A DNA stretch of 64,000 nucleotides from Streptomyces sp. SID13031 (GCF_010548305.1 NZ_JAAGLV010000023.1:62001-126000), one strand, 5' to 3'. Shown: positions 26,738 through 35,283, counted from the first letter of the stretch. Numbers and translations: made by a program. The notes: generated by a model not told the origin, from the sequence alone.

Positions 26738-27628
26738 CTAGGGGATGCGGACCAGCAGGGCTTCGGGGTCGACAGTGGCGGTGAGGATGTGGCCGGTGGA
26801 GATCTCGTCGCCGTCGAGTTGGCGGCGGACGGTCGTGGCGGCTTTCACCTGGATGGTGTGGCCGGTGAAGCGCTCGATGTGGCGGCCTTCCTGCATCCTC
26901 TTGAGGACCAGGCTCAAGGCCAGGCGAGGCCAGTGGCTGACCCGGCGAGGGGCCAGGACGACCAGGTCGATCAGGCCGTCGTCGGGTTTCGCGTCCGGGA
27001 GCAGCGGGATGTTCGCCTGCAAGGTGCCGACGTTGCCGATCACCACGGTTCGCGCGCGGCGGCGTACCGGGGGTAGGTCGTCGATGGTGATCTCGACGCG
27101 GACGAAGGGGTGGTTGAGGTTCCTCAGGGTCGAGACGACGTACGCCGCCCAGCCGACGTGTTTCTTCAGGCCGTCGGGGGCGTCGGCGATGATCGCGGCG
27201 TCCAGCCCGAGGCCGGCCATCACCACGAAGCGGTCGCTGTCGAGCTGGTCGCCCTGGATCTTCACGCTGTCGATCCGCTGCTCCCTGCCGTCGAGCAGCT
27301 CGGCCAAGGCGGCTTCGAGATCGAGGGAGATGCCCAGGTTGCGGGCCAGCAGATTGCCGGTACCGGCCGGAAGTACTGCGATTGGGATGCCGCTCCCGGC
27401 CAGCTCGGCGCAGACCACGCGGACGGTTCCGTCGCCGCCGGCGACCACGACGAGATCGACGCCCTCGGCGGCCGCCTTCTTGGCCATCGTCGAGCCGGGG
27501 TCCTCCTCGGTCGTCTCCAGCCACACGGTCCCGGTGAACCCGCGCTCGGTCAGCGCGGCGTCGACCGTACTGCGAAACCCGTCGGGGATCTTGATCGGAT
27601 TGAGGATCACGGCAGCGCGTGAAATCAC
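26738..27628 (-). CDS. Diacylglycerol kinase-like lipid kinase (YegS/BmrU type)
   Basis: Codes for about 296 residues from the GTG at 27628. The catalytic domain has the nucleotide-binding GGDGTVR motif and PAGTGNLLARNLG, as in DagK_cat proteins, followed by a beta-rich C-terminal domain with DGDEI. The family phosphorylates diacylglycerol, sphingosine or related lipids; the substrate is unknown here. It diverges from the serine hydrolase with only about 38 bp between starts. Confidence 0.9.
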   Translation of the reverse strand: MISRAAVILNPIKIPDGFRSTVDAALTERGFTGTVWLETTEEDPGSTMAKKAAAEGVDLVVVAGGDGTVRVVCAELAGSGIPIAVLPAGTGNLLARNLGISLDLEAALAELLDGREQRIDSVKIQGDQLDSDRFVVMAGLGLDAAIIADAPDGLKKHVGWAAYVVSTLRNLNHPFVRVEITIDDLPPVRRRARTVVIGNVGTLQANIPLLPDAKPDDGLIDLVVLAPRRVSHWPRLALSLVLKRMQEGRHIERFTGHTIQVKAATTVRRQLDGDEISTGHILTATVDPEALLVRIP

Positions 27629-27653
27629 TGTGCTTATTGTCCGTTCCAGGGGA

Positions 27654-27659
27654 TAACGT
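27654..27659 (+). promoter_or_regulatory. -10 box, leaderless arrangement, serine hydrolase
   Basis: TAACGT is followed by 7 nt and the GTG at 27667; this spacing is the reason for choosing that start. Confidence 0.45.
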
Positions 27660-27666
27660 GCTCGGG

Positions 27667-29064
27667 GTGAGCACCCTTCCACGGAGTACCCCAGAATCCC
27701 AGGGCCTATCCGCCGCCGCGCTGGAGGCCTTCGTCGCCGCGCTGGACGCCTCCGACCAGGAGCTCCAGACGGTGATCCTGGTGCGCCACGGCCAGGTCGT
27801 GCTCGAGGAGGAGTGGGCGCCGTACCGGATCGCGGACCGGCACCTGCTGTTCTCGGTGTCGAAGAGCTTCACCTCGATGGGGATCGGCCTGCTCGTCGAG
27901 GCGGGCAAGCTCTCGATCGACGACCCGGTGGTGTCCTTCTTCGGCGCGGACGAGCGGCCCGGGAAGATCAGCGACAACCTGGCCGCGATGAAGCTCCGCC
28001 ACCTGCTCACGATGACGACCGGGCACGCGCAGGACACCATCGAGGCCCTGGGCCGCGACCAGCGGATGGCCCGCAACTTCCTCAGCCTCGAGGTGGCGCA
28101 CGAGCCAGGCGCTCCCTTCGTCTACAACACGGGCGCGACGTACATGCTGTCGGCCATCCTGCAGAAGGTGACCGGCGAGACGCTGCTCGACTACTTGCGC
28201 CCGCGGCTGTTCGAGCCGCTCGGCGCGACCGAGGCGATCTGGGAGATCTCACGGGAGGGCATCACCAAGGGCGGCTGGGGTCTCAGCCTGTCGACCGACT
28301 CGCTGGCGCGGTTCGGGCAGTTGCTGTTGCAGCGCGGGTCCTGGGAGGGGAAGCAGGTGATCCCGGCGGCCTGGATCGACGAGGCGACGAAGAAACAGGT
28401 CGACAACTCCAACCAGGACAACCCGGACTGGCAGGAGGGTTACGGCTACCAGTTCTGGCGTGCGCGAAACAACGCTTATCGCGGCGACGGCGCCTTCGGC
28501 CAGTTCTGCCTGATCTTCCCCGAGCACGATGCCGCGTTGATCGTCACGAGCGCCTCACCTGATATGCAAGCCGTCACGGACATCGTCTGGGCGCATCTGC
28601 TGCCCGCGCTGCAGGGCAAGCAGGGCGACGGGACCGCGCGCCCGGCGAAGCTCGAGATCGCGCCGCCGGCAGGTCCGGTGGCCAAGGGCGACGGCAAGAC
28701 GTACCGGTTCGACAGCAACTTGGCCTCGCTCACCGCGGTGAAGCTGGACCCGGACGGTACCGGGACCTTCAGCTTCGAAATCGGTGGTGAGAACTACGAC
28801 GCGACTGTGCCGGCCGGCAGCAAGCAGGACGTTGTCTGCGCGCCCGGCGGTTGGCAGGAAGTCCGTGACGAGCTCACTGATCCGCAGCAACGGCTGGTGA
28901 CCAGCGCGCACGCCGACGGCGACGCCTTCGTGGCGACCTTCCGGTATCTCGAGACGCCCTACGCAGCCACCTTCACCTGCCGCCCCGATGGCGACGGGCT
29001 CACGATCGATGTCCGCTACAACGTCTCCTTCGGACCCACCGAGTTCAGCCTGCACTCCCAGTGA
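27667..29064 (+). CDS. Cytoplasmic serine hydrolase, beta-lactamase family
   Basis: Codes for about 465 residues from the GTG at 27667; GTG at 27658 is a possible alternative. No signal peptide is seen. The nucleophile motif is SVSKSFTSM and the second motif YNTGATYML (Tyr, Asn). The C-terminal 150 residues form an extra beta-rich domain seen in some of these esterases. Substrate unknown; the class includes esterases, peptidases and lactonases. Confidence 0.88.
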   Translation: MSTLPRSTPESQGLSAAALEAFVAALDASDQELQTVILVRHGQVVLEEEWAPYRIADRHLLFSVSKSFTSMGIGLLVEAGKLSIDDPVVSFFGADERPGKISDNLAAMKLRHLLTMTTGHAQDTIEALGRDQRMARNFLSLEVAHEPGAPFVYNTGATYMLSAILQKVTGETLLDYLRPRLFEPLGATEAIWEISREGITKGGWGLSLSTDSLARFGQLLLQRGSWEGKQVIPAAWIDEATKKQVDNSNQDNPDWQEGYGYQFWRARNNAYRGDGAFGQFCLIFPEHDAALIVTSASPDMQAVTDIVWAHLLPALQGKQGDGTARPAKLEIAPPAGPVAKGDGKTYRFDSNLASLTAVKLDPDGTGTFSFEIGGENYDATVPAGSKQDVVCAPGGWQEVRDELTDPQQRLVTSAHADGDAFVATFRYLETPYAATFTCRPDGDGLTIDVRYNVSFGPTEFSLHSQ

Positions 29065-29102
29065 GCTAGTCCCTTGCGGCGCGCTGTTGCCAAACTGGGG
29101 TC

Positions 29103-30278
29103 ATGATCACTCCCGCCGAACAAGCTGTCCTTGATCGCGTCGACTCGGACCTCCTCATCCGGATCACCCAGAGGCTCCTACAGGCGACCGGTCAGAACCC
29201 GCCGGGTGAGGAGGCCGCGACGGTCGCTGCGTTGAGTGCGGCCGCGATCGAGCTCGACCTGGATGTCGTCGCGACCCGGGTCGAGCCCGGGCGAGACAAC
29301 GTCAGCGTCACCCTTGCCGGTGGCAACGGACCCGGGCTGCTCATCCTCGGCCACACTGACGTCGTACCGATCGGCGACGGCTGGACGAGGGATCCGTTCG
29401 GCGGCGAACACGTCGACGGCCGCATCTACGGCCGTGGCGCCTCGGACATGAAAGGCGGACTCGCCGCCGGGCTCGCTGCTCTGGCCGCCCTGCGTGGCGC
29501 CGAGCTGAGTGGCCCGGTCGAGTTGGCCGCGCTGATGGATGAGGAAGAGACCGGCAAGGGCGTCCGCGCGTACGTCGAGACGGCGGGCGACTCGTGGCTC
29601 GGGTGCATCACGGCCGAGCCGACGGATCTGCAGACCATCATCGGAGCGCGTGGCGACTCGTACCTCCGTGTCGCGATCCATGGGAAGGCCTGCCATGCGG
29701 GTAACCCCGCCGATGGCGCCAATGCGATCTACGGTGCGGCCGCTGTCGTGGCCGAGATCGAGCGTCTGCATGCGGAGCTCGCCGAGTCGCCGCATCCGTT
29801 GCTCGGTGCGGCGACCTGGAGCGTCGGCCAGATCCAGGGTGGTACCGGTGGTTCGATCGTGCCGGCCGAGTGCGTTCTCGTTGCCGACCGGCGGCTGCTG
29901 CCAGGTGAGTCACCTGAGGGAGTTCTCGACGATCTGCGAGCGCGGGTCGCGGCACTCGAGTTGGAGGATCGCGGGCTGTCGGTGGAGCTGGAGATGCCGA
30001 TGGAGATGCCCGCGTTCCTGACTTCTGCCGACGCGGACCTGGTCACGGTGACCGATGCCGCCCTGGCCGACGCGGGCGGGCCCGGCCTGCCGCTCGGCGG
30101 CTGGACTGCTGCGTGCGACGGCGGCTTCGTGGCGCGAGATCTCGGCGTACCGGTGGTGGTACTCGGACCTGGGTCTGTCATCAACCAAGCCCACCGGGCC
30201 GACGAGTCCGTCGGCGTCGATGAGCTGGTGGTCGCAGCGAAGGCCTATGTACTGACCGCGTTGCGGCTACTTGGCTAG
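29103..30278 (+). CDS. M20-family metallopeptidase (ArgE/DapE-like)
   Basis: Codes for 391 residues. Metal ligands and catalytic residues are in GHTDVVP, GRGASDMKGG and MDEEETGKG, with a lid/dimerisation domain from about 180-290 and a later HRADE-type histidine (NQAHRADES). It should hydrolyse an N-acyl amino acid, dipeptide or carbamate; substrate is not predictable. A CAAACT box 6 nt before the ATG fits a leaderless transcript. Its 3' end overlaps the convergent VOC gene by 4 nt. Confidence 0.92.
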   Translation: MITPAEQAVLDRVDSDLLIRITQRLLQATGQNPPGEEAATVAALSAAAIELDLDVVATRVEPGRDNVSVTLAGGNGPGLLILGHTDVVPIGDGWTRDPFGGEHVDGRIYGRGASDMKGGLAAGLAALAALRGAELSGPVELAALMDEEETGKGVRAYVETAGDSWLGCITAEPTDLQTIIGARGDSYLRVAIHGKACHAGNPADGANAIYGAAAVVAEIERLHAELAESPHPLLGAATWSVGQIQGGTGGSIVPAECVLVADRRLLPGESPEGVLDDLRARVAALELEDRGLSVELEMPMEMPAFLTSADADLVTVTDAALADAGGPGLPLGGWTAACDGGFVARDLGVPVVVLGPGSVINQAHRADESVGVDELVVAAKAYVLTALRLLG

Positions 30279-30763
30279 GAACTCTGGTTGGCGAAGAAGT
30301 CGGCGCTCTGGACGTACTCCATCGCCTTGGTGAACTCGGGGTCGGTGTAGCGCGCGGCCAGCTCGTCCTCGGTGAGGTCTTCGATCCGCGTCATGATCCA
30401 GTAGACGTTGCCCAATGGGTCGCGCACCCGGCCGATCAGGTCACCGAAGGCGAGGTGGGTCACCTCGGTGATCGACGTCCCGCCCGCCTCGACCGCCTGG
30501 CGATGCACGGCGTGCGCGTCCTCGACGTACAGGCGCAGGAAAGCCGGCGTCGACGGCCAGTCCGGGCGGCCGTCGAACATCATCACGATCGCGTCGCCGA
30601 TCCTCATCTCGGCGTGGCCGATGACGCCGTTCTCGTCGGCGAGGCGGAAGAGCTCCTCGGCACCGAAAGCACGAGCCAGGTAGTCCATCAAGGCGTCAGT
30701 GTCCTTCGAGATGATCCACGGCGTGACAGCCGTGTAGCCATTGGGGATCGCCTTGACAGGCAT
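30275..30763 (-). CDS. VOC-family protein (PhnB/glyoxalase-like)
   Basis: Codes for 162 residues with the paired beta-alpha-beta-beta-beta units of the VOC fold (VTPWIISKDTDALMDYLARAFG, then HAEMRIGDAIVMMFDG and a YVEDAHAVHRQAVEAGG unit). These proteins can be dioxygenases, lyases or antibiotic-binding proteins. Neighbours do not reveal a role. Confidence 0.85.
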   Translation of the reverse strand: MPVKAIPNGYTAVTPWIISKDTDALMDYLARAFGAEELFRLADENGVIGHAEMRIGDAIVMMFDGRPDWPSTPAFLRLYVEDAHAVHRQAVEAGGTSITEVTHLAFGDLIGRVRDPLGNVYWIMTRIEDLTEDELAARYTDPEFTKAMEYVQSADFFANQSS

Positions 30764-30802
30764 GGTGGCTCCTCCTGCATCGGGTGGTTGGTGGATCAGA
30801 CG

Positions 30803-31138
30803 CTAGTCGGAGTACCGGCCAGGATCTGTCCTCAACCCGTTGATGGACTCCTGGTAGATGTCCGCGTACGTGCGCGAATCCTTGAGCAGGCCGTCGCAGA
30901 AGGCAGCGACGTCGTTGCCGATGAGTTGCAGGACTCCCTTGCCGGCCGCGACGCCTTCCTCGAAGAAATCGACGATCCCTGGGAGCAGGGGCCCGTCAAG
31001 CAAGTCGATCGGTCCGACCTTGAAGACGTACCTCTGAATCTCCTTGTAGACGATCTGGTAGTCCGGCGGGAGTGCCTTGACCCGCGCCAGGTGCGCCCGC
31101 CACTGCTTCTTGCCCTCGATGATGTCCTGGATGCCCAC
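30803..31138 (-). CDS. DUF1048 family protein
   Basis: Codes for 111 residues, mostly helical, with no membrane segment. It resembles the next gene upstream (both begin with a Lys/Trp-rich helix, then LPxDY and a FxxG..LLDG..LxGI segment). DUF1048 proteins are commonly encoded next to PadR regulators, as here. It is last in the three-gene PadR operon, 1 bp after its paralogue. Function unknown. Confidence 0.8.
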   Translation of the reverse strand: MGIQDIIEGKKQWRAHLARVKALPPDYQIVYKEIQRYVFKVGPIDLLDGPLLPGIVDFFEEGVAAGKGVLQLIGNDVAAFCDGLLKDSRTYADIYQESINGLRTDPGRYSD

Positions 31139-31139
31139 G

Positions 31140-31496
31140 TCAGCCTCCTAGCCGGTCCAGTTTCCTTGCGACGTTCCTGTTCAACTGCTGGCGCCACCGA
31201 TCGCGATAGTTCCGAGCCCCTTCTCCACCGGCCAGCGCCGCGCTGAAACCTTCGATGTCGTCACCCACCACCTGATAGATGCTCTGCCCATCGGCCGCCG
31301 TCTCTTCGAGCAGCCCCAGAGCGCCATCGAGGATCGGCATCAGGTTTCGGCCGGTGAAGTCCGAGTAAGGCGAAAGATGACCCTTGATCTCCTCCCACGC
31401 CGCCCGGTAATCGGCAGGCAATGCCTCGGCCCGGGCCTCGAACGCCTTCCATTCCCTGGTGAGATCGCTGCCGGTGATGGTCTCCCAGAAGTTCAT
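31140..31496 (-). CDS. DUF1048 family protein, paralogue
   Basis: Codes for 118 residues from the ATG at 31496, which overlaps the PadR stop by 4 nt; a longer frame to 31544 lies inside padR. Helical, soluble, with LPADYRAAWEEIKGHL and DFTGRNLMPILDGALGLLEE. Translational coupling to the regulator suggests the two act together, but the biochemical role is not known. Confidence 0.82.
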   Translation of the reverse strand: MNFWETITGSDLTREWKAFEARAEALPADYRAAWEEIKGHLSPYSDFTGRNLMPILDGALGLLEETAADGQSIYQVVGDDIEGFSAALAGGEGARNYRDRWRQQLNRNVARKLDRLGG

Positions 31497-31819
31497 CTCC
31501 CGCCCTCCTTGAGCTTGTCGATCCGTGCCGTGACGTACTCCCATTTCGCCCAGAACGTCGCGAGTTCTTCGCGCCCCGCGTCGTTGAGCGCATAGAACTT
31601 GCGCGGCGGCCCCAGCCCGGACGGTCGTTTCGTCACCTGGACGACCCCGTTCTTCTCCAGCCGCACCAAGATCGTGTAAACGGTCCCCTCGACGACATCG
31701 GCGAACCCGAGTTCGTTCAGCCGGCGCGTGATGGCGTACCCGTAGGTCTCCTCGCTGCCGATGATCTCAAGCACACAGCCCTCCAGCGTGCCCTTCAGCA
31801 TCTCCGTCAGGTCGTCCAC
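31493..31819 (-). CDS. PadR-family transcriptional regulator
   Basis: Codes for 108 residues from a GTG with GAGGAGGA about 7 nt upstream. A winged helix-turn-helix spans residues about 10-85 (LEGCVLEIIGSEETYGYAI, VEGTVYTILVRLEKNGVV, then a GPPRKFYALNDAGREEL wing and a short C-terminal dimerisation helix). It heads the operon with two DUF1048 genes. PadR proteins usually repress their own promoter; repeats upstream fit that. Confidence 0.92.
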   Translation of the reverse strand: MDDLTEMLKGTLEGCVLEIIGSEETYGYAITRRLNELGFADVVEGTVYTILVRLEKNGVVQVTKRPSGLGPPRKFYALNDAGREELATFWAKWEYVTARIDKLKEGGR

Positions 31820-31842
31820 CGTGGATCCTCCTCACCCGCCTA

Positions 31843-31886
31843 GTACTCCGTGCTACGCAGTACCACTACACAGTATCACCGAGTAC
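31843..31886 (-). promoter_or_regulatory. Candidate operator upstream of padR-DUF1048
   Basis: GTACTCCGTG (31843-31852) and CACCGAGTAC (31877-31886) form an inverted repeat with 9 of 10 matches. Between them CTACGCAGTAC and CTACACAGTAT are direct repeats 13 bp apart. The block lies 24 bp upstream of the start codon. Confidence 0.5.
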
Positions 31887-32017
31887 CGGACCATGCCCAG
31901 CAAGTGGCAAGCACAGACCACGGAAGCGATTCGAATCATCAGCGCCGCGCTCGATGCGCGGCGACTGAGGGCGGTGGACTCTACTGAAGGGCTCGCGGCT
32001 CACTAAGGCCGTCATCA

Positions 32018-32212
32018 CCTAGTACCACAGCCGGAGTTGGTGATGTTCAGCGTGCGGTCGGCCCGTTGGGCCGGACCGCCACCACACACGAACCTCAACT
32101 GATCGCGCCCTGCCAGGCGTGCGCAGGCATGTTCCCGGGGGGAAATGGCAGGTTGGTGAGTGGTGGCGGTCCGGGCCCGCCGCCCAACATCACGAACCCC
32201 GGCTGTACTAGG
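32018..32212. repeat. Imperfect palindromic element of 195 bp
   Basis: Outer arms 32018-32047 and 32186-32212 match in 25 of 27 positions, plus a 3-nt insertion on the left; both ends read CCTAGTAC inward. Inner arms 32071-32095 and the complement ending near 32175 match in 23 of 25 positions around the core CCGGACCGCCACCAC. An asymmetric internal loop of 23 and about 10 nt separates the arm pairs and a 54-nt terminal region contains further small hairpins. It has no ORF of its own. It could be a MITE-like element (CTAG at each end) or the gene of a structured RNA. It lies between the padR operon and the amidase. Confidence 0.7.
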
Positions 32213-32510
32213 CCCGACAATTGTCAGACACGCCTAGCTCTACAGCTCAAACCGTCACACCTTTACAAACTGAGCCAGGAAATCAGTTCCGGCTCGCTTT
32301 GCTTGCTTCGAGGAGCCGGACAGGCATGCGCGCCCACCACCAGCGGGTCGGGTGGGCACAACGCGCCAACCCGAGATACGAATACGGGTGGGGCAATACA
32401 CCTGCGCGGGCCGCGCGAGGCGAGTTGGTTACCCGTGGACGTTGCACCGTCAGAGGTTTGGGTGGGCACAATGCGCCGGCTCGGGAGACAGCACGGGTGG
32501 GGCACGGCGC
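32213..32510. repeat. Gene-free stretch with a direct repeat and hairpins
   Basis: Part of the 730-bp gap 31820-32548. It holds a palindrome GACAATTGTC (32216-32225), a hairpin with arms TCCGGCTC and GAGCCGGA (32288-32320) and a degenerate direct repeat of about 45 bp starting at 32350 and 32460 (GGGTGGGCACAAYGCGCC, later CACGGGTGGGGCA or TACGGGTGGGGCA), a 110-bp period. No convincing coding region is visible on either strand. Confidence 0.6.
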
Positions 32511-32541
32511 TTGACCCTGACACGGTGTCAGGCCGTACTGG
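32511..32541 (+). promoter_or_regulatory. MerR-type promoter and operator of the amidase-merR unit
   Basis: -35 TTGACC (32511-32516) and a weak -10 TACTGG (32536-32541) are separated by 19 bp instead of 17. A palindrome with 8-bp arms, CCTGACAC-G-GTGTCAGG (32516-32532), sits between them. A long spacer with a central dyad is the hallmark of MerR-controlled promoters. The -10 ends 7 nt before the amidase ATG. The merR gene is the next but one downstream. Confidence 0.8.
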
Positions 32542-32548
32542 TGGGCGT

Positions 32549-33874
32549 ATGAGCGAACTCAATACTGCGAACCAGGCCGCCGCTGCGATCCGTGCCGGAC
32601 AGGCCTCCTCCCGTGAAATCACCGAAGACCTGCTGGCCCGGATCGCCGCCGACACGAGCGTCAACGCGGTCGTCGAGACGCGACCCGAGTACGCGCTGCA
32701 GGCGGCCACCATCGCCGACGAGGCGGTCGCGTCAGGCGCCCGCCTCGGCCCGCTGCACGGCGTGCCGATGACCGTGAAGGACGCGATCAACGTTGCCGGC
32801 CTGCACACGACGTGGGGCAACCCGGCCTTCGCGGACTACGTAGCCGACGCAGATGCGACGCTTGTCGAGCGGCTGACCGCAGCCGGCGCGATCATCGTCG
32901 GCAAGAGCAACGTGTACACGATGCTCGGCGACTTCGGCCAGACCGACAATCCGATCTTCGGCCGCACGAACAACCCCCACGACCTCACCCGTACGCCGGG
33001 AGGCTCCAGCGGAGGTGGTGCCGCGGCGCTGGCGGGCGGGCTGACCTATCTCGAGTACGGCTCCGACCTCGTAGGCTCGATCCGCCTCCCCGCGGCGTAC
33101 TGCGGGGTCTACGGGCTCAAGCCGACCGCGGGCGTAGTACCGCTGGATGGCTTCCAGCCACCGGGCCCGGCTGGACCTGCGACCGAGTTCCCCAAGCTGT
33201 CGAACGTCGGCCCACTTGCGCGATCGGCGGCTGACCTGCGGACCGCGCTGGAGGTCACCGGCGGTCCTGTCGGCAAGGCGATGTCCTGGCGGTTGGAGCC
33301 GCCCCGGCATCGGCGGCTCGCCGACTATCGCGTGGGAGTCGTCCTCGATCACCCGGATGCGCCCGTCACCGACGAGGTCGGCAAGGCGTTCTCCGACCAG
33401 GTGGACGCCCTCGCCAGGCAAGGCGTGAAGGTCGTCGAGGGTTGGCCGGAAGGCGTCGATCCCAGCGCTCAAGCGGAGGCGTTCGGCTTCCAGGTCGGAT
33501 TGTTCTTCGCGCTGCACGGCGACAACGCCGACTTCGCGACCCTGGCCGAGGTGATCTCCGAGGAGCATCAGCGAATGGCTACGAGAAAGGTCTGGCAGGC
33601 GTACTTCCAGGACCTCGACGTCTTCCTCTGCCCGACGAGCTTCACGACGGCCTTCCCGCACGACGACCGGCCCTTCGAGGAGCGGACGATCGATGGGCGA
33701 CCCTATGACGCGCAGGTGTTCTGGATCTCGCACGCCTCGCTGACCGGGCTGCCTGCGGTGAGCATGCCGATCCCCACGAACGGCCTCCCGGTCGGCGCCC
33801 AGGTGATCGGTCCATTCCACGAGGACGACACCGCGATCACCTTCGCTGACCTCGCTACTGGTTCACTCTCCTAG
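32549..33874 (+). CDS. Amidase signature family protein
   Basis: Codes for 441 residues from the ATG at 32549; the frame is open further upstream across the palindromic element, but coding signals begin here. The Ser-Ser-Lys triad is visible: Lys in PMTVKDAINVAG, the Ser-rich loop GGSSGGGAAALAGG, and the catalytic Ser in GSDLVGSIRLPA. It hydrolyses an amide or aryl ester; substrate unknown. It is followed after 15 bp by a MerR regulator and shares its promoter, so the enzyme may act on the compound that regulator senses. Confidence 0.93.
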   Translation: MSELNTANQAAAAIRAGQASSREITEDLLARIAADTSVNAVVETRPEYALQAATIADEAVASGARLGPLHGVPMTVKDAINVAGLHTTWGNPAFADYVADADATLVERLTAAGAIIVGKSNVYTMLGDFGQTDNPIFGRTNNPHDLTRTPGGSSGGGAAALAGGLTYLEYGSDLVGSIRLPAAYCGVYGLKPTAGVVPLDGFQPPGPAGPATEFPKLSNVGPLARSAADLRTALEVTGGPVGKAMSWRLEPPRHRRLADYRVGVVLDHPDAPVTDEVGKAFSDQVDALARQGVKVVEGWPEGVDPSAQAEAFGFQVGLFFALHGDNADFATLAEVISEEHQRMATRKVWQAYFQDLDVFLCPTSFTTAFPHDDRPFEERTIDGRPYDAQVFWISHASLTGLPAVSMPIPTNGLPVGAQVIGPFHEDDTAITFADLATGSLS

Positions 33875-33889
33875 TAGAAAGGGCACAGC

Positions 33890-34699
33890 ATGTTTGCGAT
33901 CGGTGATTTCGCGCGGCACGGCCGGGTTTCAGTGCGGATGCTGCGGCACTACGACGCCATCGGCCTGCTCCGGCCTGCCCACGTCGACGACGCGACCGGG
34001 TACCGTAACTACGACGCCGCCCAGCTCGCCGAGCTCAACCGGATCGTCGCGCTGAAGGATCTGGGTTTCACCCTCGAACAGGTCCGGACGATGCTCGCCG
34101 ACGAGATCAGCCTGGTCGAGGTCCGGGCGATGCTGTCGTTGCGCCGGGCCGAGCTCGAGTCCGCCGTGGCCGAGAGCGCCGCACGCCTGACCCAGGTCGA
34201 GTCGCGCCTGCGCAGCATCGAGCTGGGCGATGAGGTACCGGCCGTCGTCCTGAAGGAGCTTCCGGCGACGCGGTTCGTTGAGTTGTCCAGTACTGCGGGC
34301 AGCTTCACACCCGACGACATCGGACCCGTCATCCAGCCGCTCTGCGCCGAGCTGGGGAGACGGTTGCCCGAGGCAACTGGAGTCCGCCCGAGTGGACGGC
34401 TGACCTGCTACTACGAGGCTTCCGGCGATGAGGTGATCGCGCACGCCGCAGTACCGGCTGTTGTCGACTCCGATGCCGAGCTGAATGGTCTGACCGTTGT
34501 CGACCTGCCCGCGACGCGCGCCGCGACGCTCGTGCATCGCGGGCGGATCGACGAAGTACTGCCTGCCTGGCAGGCATTGGCTCGCTGGGTCGACGACAAC
34601 GGTCATCGCTCCGGCGGGCCGGCCCGCGAGCTCTACCTGGACTGCCCCGACGACCCCGCGGACTGGGTCACCGAGCTACAGGAACCCCTGATGCCTTAG
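33890..34699 (+). CDS. MerR-family regulator with GyrI-like effector domain
   Basis: Codes for 269 residues with an AAGGGCACAGC leader giving a plausible ribosome-binding site. The N-terminal winged helix begins FAIGDFARHGRVSVRMLRHY, followed by YRNYDAAQL and a dimerisation coiled coil (about 80-115). Residues about 125-268 form a GyrI/SOUL-like effector-binding domain (LPATRFVELSS ... LPATRAATLVHRG). Such proteins act like BmrR/TipA: they bind drugs or metabolites and untwist a promoter with a long spacer. The candidate target is 32511-32541. Its stop overlaps the convergent cupin gene by 4 nt. Confidence 0.92.
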   Translation: MFAIGDFARHGRVSVRMLRHYDAIGLLRPAHVDDATGYRNYDAAQLAELNRIVALKDLGFTLEQVRTMLADEISLVEVRAMLSLRRAELESAVAESAARLTQVESRLRSIELGDEVPAVVLKELPATRFVELSSTAGSFTPDDIGPVIQPLCAELGRRLPEATGVRPSGRLTCYYEASGDEVIAHAAVPAVVDSDAELNGLTVVDLPATRAATLVHRGRIDEVLPAWQALARWVDDNGHRSGGPARELYLDCPDDPADWVTELQEPLMP

Positions 34700-35244
34700 C
34701 CAGCTCCGACGGCGTTGCCTCCGACCAAGACGAAGGCGATCACGCAAGGCCCGGCCGAACGGTTGGACCAGACGTGGTTGGTGCCGCGCTGGATCAGTAC
34801 ATCTCCCGCGGACAGCTTCGTCTCCTCTTCGTCGAGTACCGCCCAGATCTCGCCACTGAGGACGATGCAGTAGTCGAGCGAGTCGGTGGCGTGGATCTGG
34901 CGACGGGCCAGCTCTTCGCCTTCGGATCCCGCGGGGCGCCAGACGGAGTCCGGCGGAAACTCGACGGTACGAAGTACCGATCCTTCCCGCGGCGGAGCGA
35001 CCGGGAGAGGCTCGGGCGGGAGGTCGACGGCCGGGCCTTCGTTGTCCACCGGCGTCGTGGTGGTTCGCCACAGCTGCGTGACGACGAACTGGTCGGTGCC
35101 GGCCTGGCAACTGACGTGGGGGCTGATGTCATCGATGGCGATGATCGACTGCTGGTCGCTGTTGAGCCCGGTGACCACCCGCCTGATCTTGCGAGTGGTG
35201 GCCGCGGGCGTGAGGTCGAGCGACGCGACGAGGTTCTCGGCCAT
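34696..35244 (-). CDS. Cupin-domain protein
   Basis: Codes for 182 residues. The cupin core lies in the C-terminal half: RQIHATDSLDYCIVLSGEIW and LSAGDVLIQRGTNHVWSN (the two cupin motifs, with only some of the usual His/Glu metal ligands in motif 1). It could bind a ligand or metal in the pathway rather than catalyse. It lies 39 bp downstream of the CocE-type hydrolase on the same strand and is probably co-transcribed with it. Confidence 0.82.
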   Translation of the reverse strand: MAENLVASLDLTPAATTRKIRRVVTGLNSDQQSIIAIDDISPHVSCQAGTDQFVVTQLWRTTTTPVDNEGPAVDLPPEPLPVAPPREGSVLRTVEFPPDSVWRPAGSEGEELARRQIHATDSLDYCIVLSGEIWAVLDEEETKLSAGDVLIQRGTNHVWSNRSAGPCVIAFVLVGGNAVGAG

Positions 35245-35283
35245 TGTCTGCTTCCTGTTTCGGGGGTGAGGTCAACCGGGCAG

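Noticed and set aside
31892..32005. Small 37-codon frame starting at ATG 31892
   Set aside because: No ribosome-binding site and no recognisable sequence; it lies in a repeat-rich gap.
32066..32548. N-terminal extension of the amidase
   Set aside because: It would cross the palindromic element and the MerR-type promoter, and the translation has no amidase similarity; the ATG at 32549 fits the -10 box.
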